Source: Flavobacteriales bacterium
Lineage (GTDB): Bacteria > Bacteroidota > Bacteroidia > CAIKAF01
DNA: 64,000 nucleotides
Direction: 5' to 3'
NCBI GenBank assembly: GCA_026418175.1
Contig: JAOABX010000001.1
Coordinates: 1-64,000, forward strand
Of this stretch, positions 1-8,785 are shown piece after piece. The notes under the pieces were generated by a model. That model was given only the letters and a program-made list of their open reading frames with translations, had not been told where the DNA came from and did no database searches. A program made the position numbers and the translations under genes. Positions within the stretch are counted from its first letter, which is position 1; the number at the start of each line of letters is the position of its first letter.

Positions 1-276
1 GGTTGTGATTTGCTTTCATTCTTTGACTTATTGATATTTGTTACAGCTCTCCGTTGTAGGCCCCCTCATGCCACTGGGTTGTGATTTGCTTTCATTCTTT
101 GACTTATTGATATTTGTTACAGCGAAACGTAAGGAATTCACGCACACAGCACAGGTTGTGATTTGCTTTCATTCTTTGACTTATTGATATTTGTTACAGC
201 AAAAATATTTTATTATTCTCGATAGCTTCGGTTGTGATTTGCTTTCATTCTTTGACTTATTGATATTTGTTACAGC
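1..276 (+). CRISPR. Type II-C CRISPR array, four repeats, left end cut by window
   Basis: Four identical 47-nt repeats start at 1, 77, 154 and 230. They begin GGTTGTGATTTGC and end TTTGTTACAGC. The three spacers are 29, 30 and 29 nt. Long repeats of 46-48 nt starting GTTGTGATTTGC are known from Bacteroidota type II-C loci. The first G is present in every copy seen, so the unit may be 47 nt, or 46 nt with a fixed spacer end. The tracrRNA at 7465 pairs with the 5' part of the repeat as written, so crRNAs are made from the + strand and the array runs toward cas2. The leader and promoter should then lie left of the window. The window starts exactly at a repeat boundary, so the true array length is unknown. 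No spacer match was seen elsewhere in the window by eye. Confidence 0.97.
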
Positions 277-282
277 ATACAT

Positions 283-345
283 GCTGGAACCCCCTGAAAA
301 ATCAATAAGTTCAAGGAAAATTAGAAGAAAAAAACTGTAACAAAT
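283..345. repeat. Inverted fragments of the CRISPR repeat after the array
   Basis: ATCAATAAGT at 301-310 is the exact reverse complement of repeat-4 positions 255-264. CTGTAACAAAT at 335-345 is the exact reverse complement of positions 265-275. A weaker match (GCTGgAAC, 283-290) precedes the first, so 283-320 resembles a decayed inverted copy of the 3' half of the repeat. In a transcript of the array these could pair with the 3' half of the last repeat, the half that the tracrRNA does not cover. Paired together the two long matches would cross, forming a pseudoknot, so they are more likely alternatives or relics. The match is seen directly; the role is unknown. Confidence 0.7.
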
Positions 346-351
346 GCTTCG

Positions 352-380
352 GCCGCCCCTGCTCCGGGGCGGTTTTTTTT
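352..380 (+). terminator. Rho-independent terminator closing the CRISPR transcript
   Basis: The 7-bp GC stem CCGCCCC / GGGGCGG has a 4-nt loop and is followed by eight T. It points rightward, so it would end the array transcript 4 bp before the cas2 stop codon, which is read the other way. No equal T tract directly follows the hairpin on the other strand. Confidence 0.88.
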
Positions 381-383
381 ATC

Positions 384-1690
<1,307 letters not shown>

Positions 1691-1752
1691 GGTTTTTGAT
1701 TTTTAAATATCTTCAATTTAGGCAATAAAACGGAGGCTCCGATGATCAAATT

Positions 1753-2922
1753 CTACTTAATTTTTTTCAGATGCTTGTTAATAAACGTAAGGAGTGAGCA
1801 TACCTGTATATTATGGGTTTTATAACTGTCGCTTTCGGGAGTTATTAAGAAATTATTAGGCGATTGCAAATCGTTAATACAATTTAAAAAGCCTTTGGGT
1901 ATTTCGGGATGGTTGTTTAGCTTAATTTCTATGCAGGCTACAGGGCGATTCCCTTTTACCAGCACCAAATCGGTTTCGGCGCCGTGATGGGTTCGGTAAA
2001 AAAAGGCTTTAAGGCTGGGGTGCATTAACTGGATTATTTGTTCAATCACAAAGCCTTCCCACGAAGCGCCGCATACAATGTGGTTAAGCAACGATTCGTA
2101 GCTGTCAACCCGATTCATATAGTGCAGTAATCCGCTATCGCGGAAGTATATTTTAGGCGACTTTACAATACGTTTTGATGTATTTATGAACCATGGAGGC
2201 AAACGCCGTATCAGGTATGCAGCTTCCATAAAATCCATATACTTAACTACGGTAGCCCTGCTAATACCTAATGAGCGCGACAAATCTTCATAATTAAGAA
2301 GATTGGAGCTAATGCCCGATAAAATAGCCCACAACTTACGAACGGTAGCAGGCGATAAGCTTTCGTTCATGAGCATGGTAACATCCCGTTCTACAAACGT
2401 TTTTTCGTAATTATACATCCATGTGCTCCATTGCGTTAGGCTTCGTAACCGGAGGGCTTCAGGATATCCGCCCCGGAACCATAATTTTTTGTAGTCAATC
2501 CTGGTTTTTTGTGCCTCTAATACGTTTATACCGGGTAGTTCGATATAGGCTACTCTGCCGGCTAATGTTTCGGAAACATGACGCATTAAAAAAGGAGAAA
2601 CAGAACCTAATAATAAAAAACGACCCGGCTTTCGTTTGGCATCTATAATTGGTCGTAATACAGTAAATAATTCGGGCATGGTTTGGGCTTCATCTATTAT
2701 GATAAGTTTTTCGGGGTTGGCAGTAAATACTCCTTCCATATCGTCTAATTTTCGTCTATCGGAAGGAAGTTCTAAATCGAAGTGTAGAGTATTGCGTTTT
2801 CTTTGGTTAGCAATGTATTTAGCCAGGGTAGATTTACCAATTTGCCGAGCTCCTCCAATAACCACCGCCGGAAACTGGTTTAAGAGTCTGTTAATTTCTT
2901 GTTGTGCAAGGCGTTTTATCAT
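1753..2922 (-). CDS. AAA ATPase with DUF4143-type C-terminus, inside the cas operon
   Basis: This 389-residue protein is not a known Cas protein. The N-terminal ATPase has a Walker A, GGARQIGKST (about 23-32), a Walker B, KLIIIDEAQ (about 71-79), and a sensor-like LLLGSVSP. The middle carries a winged-helix-like segment, LSRSLGISRATVVKYMDFM. The C-terminal part, GAETDLVLVKG...IEIKLN, has the spacing of a PD-(D/E)XK nuclease core, as is common in DUF4143 proteins. This family is scattered and mobile in Bacteroidota and archaea, with unclear function. It lies between cas9 and cas1 in the same direction, where type II-C loci normally have almost no gap. Two palindromes lie just upstream. Whether it takes part in immunity is unknown; it may be a passenger. 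Confidence 0.85.
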   Translation of the reverse strand: MIKRLAQQEINRLLNQFPAVVIGGARQIGKSTLAKYIANQRKRNTLHFDLELPSDRRKLDDMEGVFTANPEKLIIIDEAQTMPELFTVLRPIIDAKRKPGRFLLLGSVSPFLMRHVSETLAGRVAYIELPGINVLEAQKTRIDYKKLWFRGGYPEALRLRSLTQWSTWMYNYEKTFVERDVTMLMNESLSPATVRKLWAILSGISSNLLNYEDLSRSLGISRATVVKYMDFMEAAYLIRRLPPWFINTSKRIVKSPKIYFRDSGLLHYMNRVDSYESLLNHIVCGASWEGFVIEQIIQLMHPSLKAFFYRTHHGAETDLVLVKGNRPVACIEIKLNNHPEIPKGFLNCINDLQSPNNFLITPESDSYKTHNIQVCSLLTFINKHLKKIK

Positions 2923-2929
2923 AGCTACT

Positions 2930-2970
2930 ACCGTGAAAAATTATAAGCAAAGTTATAAAATTTCACGGTA
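2930..2970. repeat. 41-bp palindrome, copy 1, 7 bp before the ATPase start
   Basis: The 17-bp arms begin ACCGTGAAAAATTATAA and close as ...TTTCACGGT around the loop GCAAAG. On the minus strand it ends 7 bp before the ATG of the ATPase, so it could be an operator or an mRNA hairpin that hides the ribosome site. It differs from copy 2 by one base. Confidence 0.85.
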
Positions 2971-3038
2971 AAAATAGTTTATAAATCATGCAGCGGTAAA
3001 AATTTATGTAATTGAAAAAGAATCAAATAGACTATTAA

Positions 3039-3079
3039 ACCGTGAAAAATTATAAGCAAAGTTATAAATTTTCACGGTA
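3039..3079. repeat. 41-bp palindrome, copy 2, 7 bp after the cas9 stop
   Basis: This is the same palindrome as 2930-2970 with one substitution in the right arm, so the pair forms a direct repeat of an inverted repeat 109 bp apart. It starts 7 bp past the cas9 stop codon. As RNA it would form a long hairpin at the 3' end of cas9 and could end or process that message. No copy was seen on the other side of the ATPase gene. Confidence 0.85.
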
Positions 3080-3086
3080 AAAGTTT

Positions 3087-6000
3087 TTAAAATTTCCATA
3101 CAATTTCTCCATCAGATTTTATTTCAAAATCTTTGCCTTCAAAAAGACAGTTTAGTTTTGCTGCTTTAAGGGATAATCCTGCCTGATATTTATCTGGATT
3201 AAAATCATTCTCACATAGCTTATCAATTTCGGGATTAGGACGTGCATCAAGATTATTTTTTAAGTAAATATCCGGTGTTCCTGATACATTAAATTTATAA
3301 ACCACAAAAACTCTGTTTTGCAACTGTTGCGTGGTTAATTTTTTCAATTCTTCCTTATTCTCTTTGTAAAAGATGGCTTTTTGCCCTACTCTGATAACAT
3401 GTTTAAGGGGTAATCCGCTGACTGATTTATTTAAATAACTGTTGTTCCATACTTCTTTAACAGAAGAGTAACCAAATTTTGCAAATTCCAATAAACTAAT
3501 GATGCGAGCTTCTCGTTTGATTTTATTCTCATGTACATTCTCGTAAAGCAGGTATAAAAAGTTTTCATCGTTTTGAACAAAAACATTTTTTTTGTGTTCT
3601 TTTTTGGGATTATGAGAGTTTAATTTTAGTGAAACAGCTTTGTTTATAGTTAGAAAACCTCTTCCAGCTTTTACTCTGCAACGAATATGACGTATACGCT
3701 TTCCTTGAAAATCAACAACTTCAGTAAGTTTCTTACCAGATTTTATTTGATCTTGAATGTGTTTTTTCAAAAGTTCATCTACTATTACATCTTTTTCTAA
3801 ATCAACTTTGTCGATGGGTTTTCTTGAAACAATCCATAATTCATTTTCCAGTGTTTTAAACTTTCCATTTTCTTTAATGGGGTAACCTTCTTTATTTCTT
3901 TCAGGAACTTTTACAGCACCGAAATATGTTTCTAGATGCAACTGCCCTCTTATAGAATCTCCCTCCATTTTCTTGATATTTCCATTTTTTGTTAGTTGTT
4001 TAACTCCTCTTTTTCTGATTATTTTCCGGGTAGGCGTGAGTGTCTTATCCCGCATGATATGATTGATTAGCACATTAGTGTCAATTTCAAGGATGTGATT
4101 TGTATTAAATTCGGGGTATGGTTTGTCATGAAAATTTATATTGGATTCTAAAGCTCGATAATATTCTTTAAGTAATTCATCACGCTTACCTGAGCCGGGG
4201 ATTAAGGTGAGGACAGCGGCATCTATGGCATGGTGGCTGTGGCGGCTGCGATCTTTCTGTTCGTCTCCTTTTATTTCAAAAATCTTTTTGAATTCATTAA
4301 CCACAGTGGCTTTTTGAACCTCTACTTTGTTAAATAACGACTTCATGTATGCCCGCGCATATTTGTTTATAATTTGTGTATCAACGAGCTGGCTGTTTTT
4401 CCACCAGTTGGGTATTTCATTCAGAGTGAAAGTTTTAACTTTTTTGTCCCAATAATCAAAATCAAATTGAAGCAAATGTCTTTCACGAACTAAATAGTTT
4501 TTTCTTTCCACATTGCCCATTCTGTTTGCTTTTTTGGTTTCGGCTTTGTTCTTTTCAATGCGTTCTTTCAATGAATCTCTTTTTTCGATCCATTTTTTCA
4601 AACGTGGTTCTATGGCCGGATAAGTAACACCATTAAAAATGAATTCGGTTTTGTAGTTTTCCAATTGTGTAGGGATCCGGTCTTTTTGAATGTTGGTGTT
4701 GAAGTAGGCATCGGCAACAGTAAGGTTTGCAAGAGAGTTATCAAATGAATCGCTTCGTTGAAATGTGTGTGCAAACTGAGTTTTTGTTCCGTCAAACAGG
4801 TCAGTTATCCGAATGGTTTTACCGGTATACATACACTGGCATTGCTGTTCTTTCCATAGGCGATATTTGTCAACATCTTCTTTCAAGGATTTTATCTGTT
4901 TATATACTTCTTCACCGTTTTCTAATTGTTCCCACCAAAGACGGAACTTGTCAATATTATCGGCATCATTTTCGTTCAGATTCGGGTATTTCTGTTTTGC
5001 TACTCCAAGTATTGCTTTAGCAAACTCTTTATTTTCTTCCTCTCGTCTTTTTTGATATTCCTGTATAGCCCATCTTTTGTTTGCATCATTCAATTCCCTG
5101 GCCATTTCAATGACAATTTTAGTTTCGGGATCTATTTTACCAACTTCTAATAAGTAATTTATCAGTTTTCTCAATTCATACATAGTTCGCATGGCCATAG
5201 GATTTTTCCATCCTTTGCTTGGCGGCATTGGGTCTCCTAACTGCATTACTTCACGTATTACTTCTCCTGTTTGCTTATCTACTACCTTTTTTATTTTGTT
5301 TGCTTTGGGATAAATATCAATGTCTGACGGATGATAGAGGTGCTTTAACTTATTGGCTTCTGCACCAAATCTTTCGTGTAAAACTTTTTTTATTGCTTCG
5401 TCAAGGCGTGGTAGTTTGTAGTAGTCAATCTCCGGATTTTTTCCTTGTCGGGAAGATGCTTTTTCTTCCGGCTGTTGCTTGCCATATAAGAAAGTAAGAT
5501 ATTTTTCCAAAACAAAATTATAGTATTCGTTCTTCTCTTCTTCCGGTTTGTTAGTCCAATTGCTTTCTCCAAAATACTGCCTGAGTTTTTGTTCAGTTTC
5601 CTTTTCAGCTAATTTTCTGATTTGTTCATCTACGCCTTTCTTTTTGTTTGAATTTGTTTCAGCGAAATATTTTTGTATCAACCCGTTTACGATATTCAAT
5701 TTTTCTTTTTGATGGTCAATACTTCTGATGGTTTCTGATATGGCTTTTTGTATTTCATTTTTGTTCTTCTCAAAATTTTCTTTGCCAAGAACTCTGGAAA
5801 GGTTAGCGAAAGAAACTGCTTCAGAATAGAGGTACCCTTCCTGTAAATAGGGAAGAATTTTTGAAATAGCGCTGCGGCTCAAAGAGCCATATCCTTGCGA
5901 AATACCTATTTCGGAAAACTGTTTGGCTTTATCATCATCCCATTCCAATACATTTTTGCAGAAAGTGACGAGTTCTTCGGGTTTGTCTTTTATCTCCAAA

Positions 6001-7424
6001 TAATCATACAACAGATGCCAGATGCCTTCAAAATTAAGTGTCCGTTTATCATGAATTTTTTTGCTTTTAAACTCATGTTTCCCTTTTTTCCATACAGCTT
6101 TACGAGTTCCATACTTTACAGTATATTCTACTTTTAGCCCTTCCCAGTTTATTCCAAAACGGTTTTCATCTGTTATGAATTTGTTTTTCCATTGATTATC
6201 AAAGACATTCATCAAACCGGCAATGACAGGACAAGCTGAAACATTCGGCTTGTTTTTATAATTAAATTCCCACTTGCCGTTTTCAGAAAACGTTTCAATG
6301 ATTTCATCGAACTTAAAGAAGCTTCTCTCATCAACTTTACCGTTGTTTTGGCCTCTTTCTGTTTTTTTGAAAAATAATTGTTCAAAAATTTTCTTCTTGA
6401 TGTCAATGGGTATCGGTTCAAAGCGATTATGTGAGCCGGCCTCCCTCCTCTGTATGTTATTAATAAAAGCCAATGCCCGAAACTCTTCAAATAGAGGGTG
6501 GCTTATGGGGATACGAGTTTTTCCTTTTTCAAGTGTGCAATTCCCCACTAATCCTTTTTGGCTTCGTAACGGGCGGACATAATAAGCTGCATGATGAAGT
6601 TTTTTGGTTAATTCATCGCTTAGCCCTTGTTTTTTACAAATAGCCAAAAACTCTTCTTCATAATACTTTCTTTGAATTACTCCGCTGGCTCTGAAGCGTC
6701 TTGTCTTGAGTGTTTCATTTGCCAGTGTGGCAATATGGTAGTTTGGATATTGTTTCTTCTTTTCTTCAATCTCTTTGTTTTCTGCATAGGTTGACTTTCC
6801 GCTTTTACGGCTTGATTTGAAACCTCTTCTTTGTGCTAAATGATAGAGGGCTCTGCCAATCATGAGTTTTCTATTTATTTCATCTTCTATAAAAGTGTTC
6901 AATAATTCACATTTTAAATCGTAAGGACTTTTTCTTATTGGTTTTGGCTCATTACGTTTGTTTGTGGACATTCCTTTAATTCCAAAATACTCTGGATCCA
7001 TAGCAAGCCATTTTAACCATGCCTCGTTATTTAGAGGATATTTTCTGCCTTTATTTTTCTTTTTCCCATTCACATCTACCCATTCACCGATACTCCAAAG
7101 CCGCAGTTCTTTTTCATTCAATGGGCACATTTTTTCTTTAATAAGTATCTTTAAAAGTTCCCATTTACGATAGCGTTTGGCATTGTATAACCTTCGTTTG
7201 CTACGATTCTTTCTTCTTTCTGCAGCAAGCGAAAACTCTCCTGATTTGCCATCGCCAACTCCTTTTTCAAAAACTATTACGCCATAATCAACAATTTGAT
7301 TTCTCAAATCATCGTGGTTTCGCTTAAATTGGGATAGAAACTCTATACGATTTTCTTCATCTGTTTCACGGATTGCCCAACCAATGGAGTTGGTGCCCAA
7401 GTCAAGTCCTAAAATTTTTGCCAT
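3087..7424 (-). CDS. cas9: CRISPR-associated endonuclease Cas9, type II-C, altered HNH motif
   Basis: Cas9 is the RNA-guided DNA endonuclease of the locus. At 1445 residues it is in the usual range for Bacteroidota II-C enzymes. RuvC-I is ILGLDLGTNSIGWAI with Asp8. The Arg-rich bridge helix is about 68-95 (AAERRKNRSKRRLYNAKRY). RuvC-II is IVIEMARELN with Glu773. RuvC-III is HSHHAIDAAV with His1065 and Asp1068. The HNH region CMYTGKTIRITDLF...FAHTFQRSDSFDNSLANLT...FNTNIQKDRIP keeps the presumed general base His886 and the later Asn residues. The position just before the His, normally Asp or Glu and a metal ligand (D839 of SpCas9), is Ala885, and the usual IP after HT is FQ. RuvC looks intact, so the enzyme may cut mainly one strand. 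The start ATG is right for the RuvC-I motif. The gene reads away from the tracrRNA. Confidence 0.97.
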   Translation of the reverse strand: MAKILGLDLGTNSIGWAIRETDEENRIEFLSQFKRNHDDLRNQIVDYGVIVFEKGVGDGKSGEFSLAAERRKNRSKRRLYNAKRYRKWELLKILIKEKMCPLNEKELRLWSIGEWVDVNGKKKNKGRKYPLNNEAWLKWLAMDPEYFGIKGMSTNKRNEPKPIRKSPYDLKCELLNTFIEDEINRKLMIGRALYHLAQRRGFKSSRKSGKSTYAENKEIEEKKKQYPNYHIATLANETLKTRRFRASGVIQRKYYEEEFLAICKKQGLSDELTKKLHHAAYYVRPLRSQKGLVGNCTLEKGKTRIPISHPLFEEFRALAFINNIQRREAGSHNRFEPIPIDIKKKIFEQLFFKKTERGQNNGKVDERSFFKFDEIIETFSENGKWEFNYKNKPNVSACPVIAGLMNVFDNQWKNKFITDENRFGINWEGLKVEYTVKYGTRKAVWKKGKHEFKSKKIHDKRTLNFEGIWHLLYDYLEIKDKPEELVTFCKNVLEWDDDKAKQFSEIGISQGYGSLSRSAISKILPYLQEGYLYSEAVSFANLSRVLGKENFEKNKNEIQKAISETIRSIDHQKEKLNIVNGLIQKYFAETNSNKKKGVDEQIRKLAEKETEQKLRQYFGESNWTNKPEEEKNEYYNFVLEKYLTFLYGKQQPEEKASSRQGKNPEIDYYKLPRLDEAIKKVLHERFGAEANKLKHLYHPSDIDIYPKANKIKKVVDKQTGEVIREVMQLGDPMPPSKGWKNPMAMRTMYELRKLINYLLEVGKIDPETKIVIEMARELNDANKRWAIQEYQKRREEENKEFAKAILGVAKQKYPNLNENDADNIDKFRLWWEQLENGEEVYKQIKSLKEDVDKYRLWKEQQCQCMYTGKTIRITDLFDGTKTQFAHTFQRSDSFDNSLANLTVADAYFNTNIQKDRIPTQLENYKTEFIFNGVTYPAIEPRLKKWIEKRDSLKERIEKNKAETKKANRMGNVERKNYLVRERHLLQFDFDYWDKKVKTFTLNEIPNWWKNSQLVDTQIINKYARAYMKSLFNKVEVQKATVVNEFKKIFEIKGDEQKDRSRHSHHAIDAAVLTLIPGSGKRDELLKEYYRALESNINFHDKPYPEFNTNHILEIDTNVLINHIMRDKTLTPTRKIIRKRGVKQLTKNGNIKKMEGDSIRGQLHLETYFGAVKVPERNKEGYPIKENGKFKTLENELWIVSRKPIDKVDLEKDVIVDELLKKHIQDQIKSGKKLTEVVDFQGKRIRHIRCRVKAGRGFLTINKAVSLKLNSHNPKKEHKKNVFVQNDENFLYLLYENVHENKIKREARIISLLEFAKFGYSSVKEVWNNSYLNKSVSGLPLKHVIRVGQKAIFYKENKEELKKLTTQQLQNRVFVVYKFNVSGTPDIYLKNNLDARPNPEIDKLCENDFNPDKYQAGLSLKAAKLNCLFEGKDFEIKSDGEIVWKF

Positions 7425-7461
7425 AGTATTTTAATTTTAATGTTTTTTCTTTAGTATTGTG

Positions 7462-7540
7462 TTTGCAAATCACAACAAGGCTATAAGCCGAAGAGCGATT
7501 TGCTCTTAAGCCCCGCATACTTCTGTGGGGCATTTTTATT
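7462..7540 (+). ncRNA. tracrRNA of the type II-C system
   Basis: GCAAATCACAAC (7465-7476) is the exact reverse complement of the first 12 nt of the core repeat GTTGTGATTTGC and forms the anti-repeat. Then follow a small hairpin GGCT-ATA-AGCC (7479-7489), a second hairpin AAGAGC / GCTCTT (7491-7507), and an 8-bp terminator GCCCCGCA / TGTGGGGC with one G-U pair followed by ATTTTTATT (7510-7540). This order of anti-repeat, nexus-like hairpin and terminator is that of II-C tracrRNAs. Beyond 12 bp the duplex meets a U-rich internal loop, and only a few more pairs seem possible. The 5' end is not determined; no clear TAnnTTTG promoter was found. The gene diverges from cas9 and ends 7 bp before the stop of the DGQHR gene. 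Confidence 0.9.
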
Positions 7541-7547
7541 ATATAAC

Positions 7548-8651
7548 TTATTTCTCCACCATTCCCCACAATTTCTTATAAATTACACTTACACGCTCCA
7601 CTTGGCCTTTGGCTACAAAGCGTTCGTAAAATCCTTCTTTTCTAAAATCAGGAATCAATCGTTTCCAGGGCTCAAGGTGTGTGGTCCAGGCTTTTACCCG
7701 GTCTTCATCAACATCATGTGCATCTTTAAATTCAGCAGCAACCCGTATCATGGCTTTGAGGGTAATGCTGTTGCATACCATGTATTTATCGTTTTCCCAG
7801 GCTTCGCCCCATGCATTTTTTGCAGCTTTTAAAAAGTCGCGAATCACTTCGTAATAATATTCTGTCCAGGCCTTGGTAGCTGCTATTTCTGTATTGGTTT
7901 TCATGTCGTTGGTAATCATGCGGTGCAGTTCGTTAAACAGTTCGGCCTGCAAAATCCATTTGTCTTTGCTGCTGCGCCCACCCAAGCGATTGATGCGGTA
8001 TTGCAGCGGGCTGTCGTTTTCACTGTATAGTTTTTCTCCAATCAACGAGGCTAATTTTTTATCGGCCGATGTCCACGAAACTTTTTCATATAAGTCTATC
8101 AAATGGCTTTTGTTGATGCGGGTGGGAGTAGAATTGATAATTACAAACATTTCGGTGGCAAAATCTTCACTTTTGCCATCAAAAATGATACAGGGCACGT
8201 GAATGGTATTGGCTTCTTCAGGATTGCTACGATAAAAAAATTCTAAGGCTGCCAGGCGGTGTTGCCCATCAATAATAAAAAACTTATCGAGTGGTTCTTC
8301 CAAATTGCCTACGTTAGGCATGTTGCCAAGTGGTGTAAAGGGCAAGGTATGCGGAGTAAATAATAACACCGTGGCCGGAATAGGCGGTTGGGTAGCTGCT
8401 GTTTCGTAAAAGTTTTTAATGGCTGCTACTTTTTTTCTGGATATTTCGCGTTGAAACGATTTATCACTACGCTCAATTTTTTTAATAAATTCAGCTATTT
8501 CGTCTTGTTTAGACGTTTCTTCAGCTTCAATTTTTTCTTTGTTTTCATCGTAAAACCGGCTGATAAATTTTACTTTTCGTAAAATATCAGCAGCCGGATA
8601 GGAAGCAAAATAAAATACAGCATCTTTTTGGCGGATTTGTGTGGCTAACAT
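7548..8651 (-). CDS. DGQHR-domain (DndB-like) protein
   Basis: This 367-residue protein carries the signature FIIDGQHRLAALEF at about 125-138, with DGQHR at 128-132. It defines the DGQHR family that includes DndB, the regulator of DNA phosphorothioation. Further family features are FVIINSTPTRINKSHLIDLYE after it and helical C-terminal parts. No dndCDE or other modification gene is in the window, so it is a solitary member and its partner is unknown. It reads toward cas9 in the same direction, with only the oppositely directed tracrRNA between them, so its message may run into cas9. It is likely part of the same defence island; the link to CRISPR function is inference. Confidence 0.82.
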   Translation of the reverse strand: MLATQIRQKDAVFYFASYPAADILRKVKFISRFYDENKEKIEAEETSKQDEIAEFIKKIERSDKSFQREISRKKVAAIKNFYETAATQPPIPATVLLFTPHTLPFTPLGNMPNVGNLEEPLDKFFIIDGQHRLAALEFFYRSNPEEANTIHVPCIIFDGKSEDFATEMFVIINSTPTRINKSHLIDLYEKVSWTSADKKLASLIGEKLYSENDSPLQYRINRLGGRSSKDKWILQAELFNELHRMITNDMKTNTEIAATKAWTEYYYEVIRDFLKAAKNAWGEAWENDKYMVCNSITLKAMIRVAAEFKDAHDVDEDRVKAWTTHLEPWKRLIPDFRKEGFYERFVAKGQVERVSVIYKKLWGMVEK

Positions 8652-8734
8652 AGGAATGTATGTTTGGTTTTGTTAAAAATAAAAAATGTTTTTTACTTCC
8701 ATGTTATTAGGAATTTAATGCAAAATACTCGCCT

Positions 8735-8757
8735 AAAACGCATCGTATATGCGTTTT
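8735..8757. terminator. Perfect 9-bp hairpin between pgm and the DGQHR gene
   Basis: AAAACGCAT - CGTAT - ATGCGTTTT forms a symmetric stem. It lies after the stop of the leftward pgm/pmm gene's downstream neighbour boundary, upstream of 8651 in minus-strand terms, and separates the core gene at 8786 from the defence genes. The A/T ends would let it act in either direction. On the minus strand it would end the phosphohexomutase transcript. Confidence 0.55.
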
Positions 8758-8785
8758 GAAATAAAAAACAATGCTAATAAAAGCC

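Noticed and set aside
7425-7464. Clear TTTG / TAnnTTTG promoter for the tracrRNA
   Set aside because: Candidate boxes were only 11 bp apart or lacked the -7 pattern, so no promoter is called.
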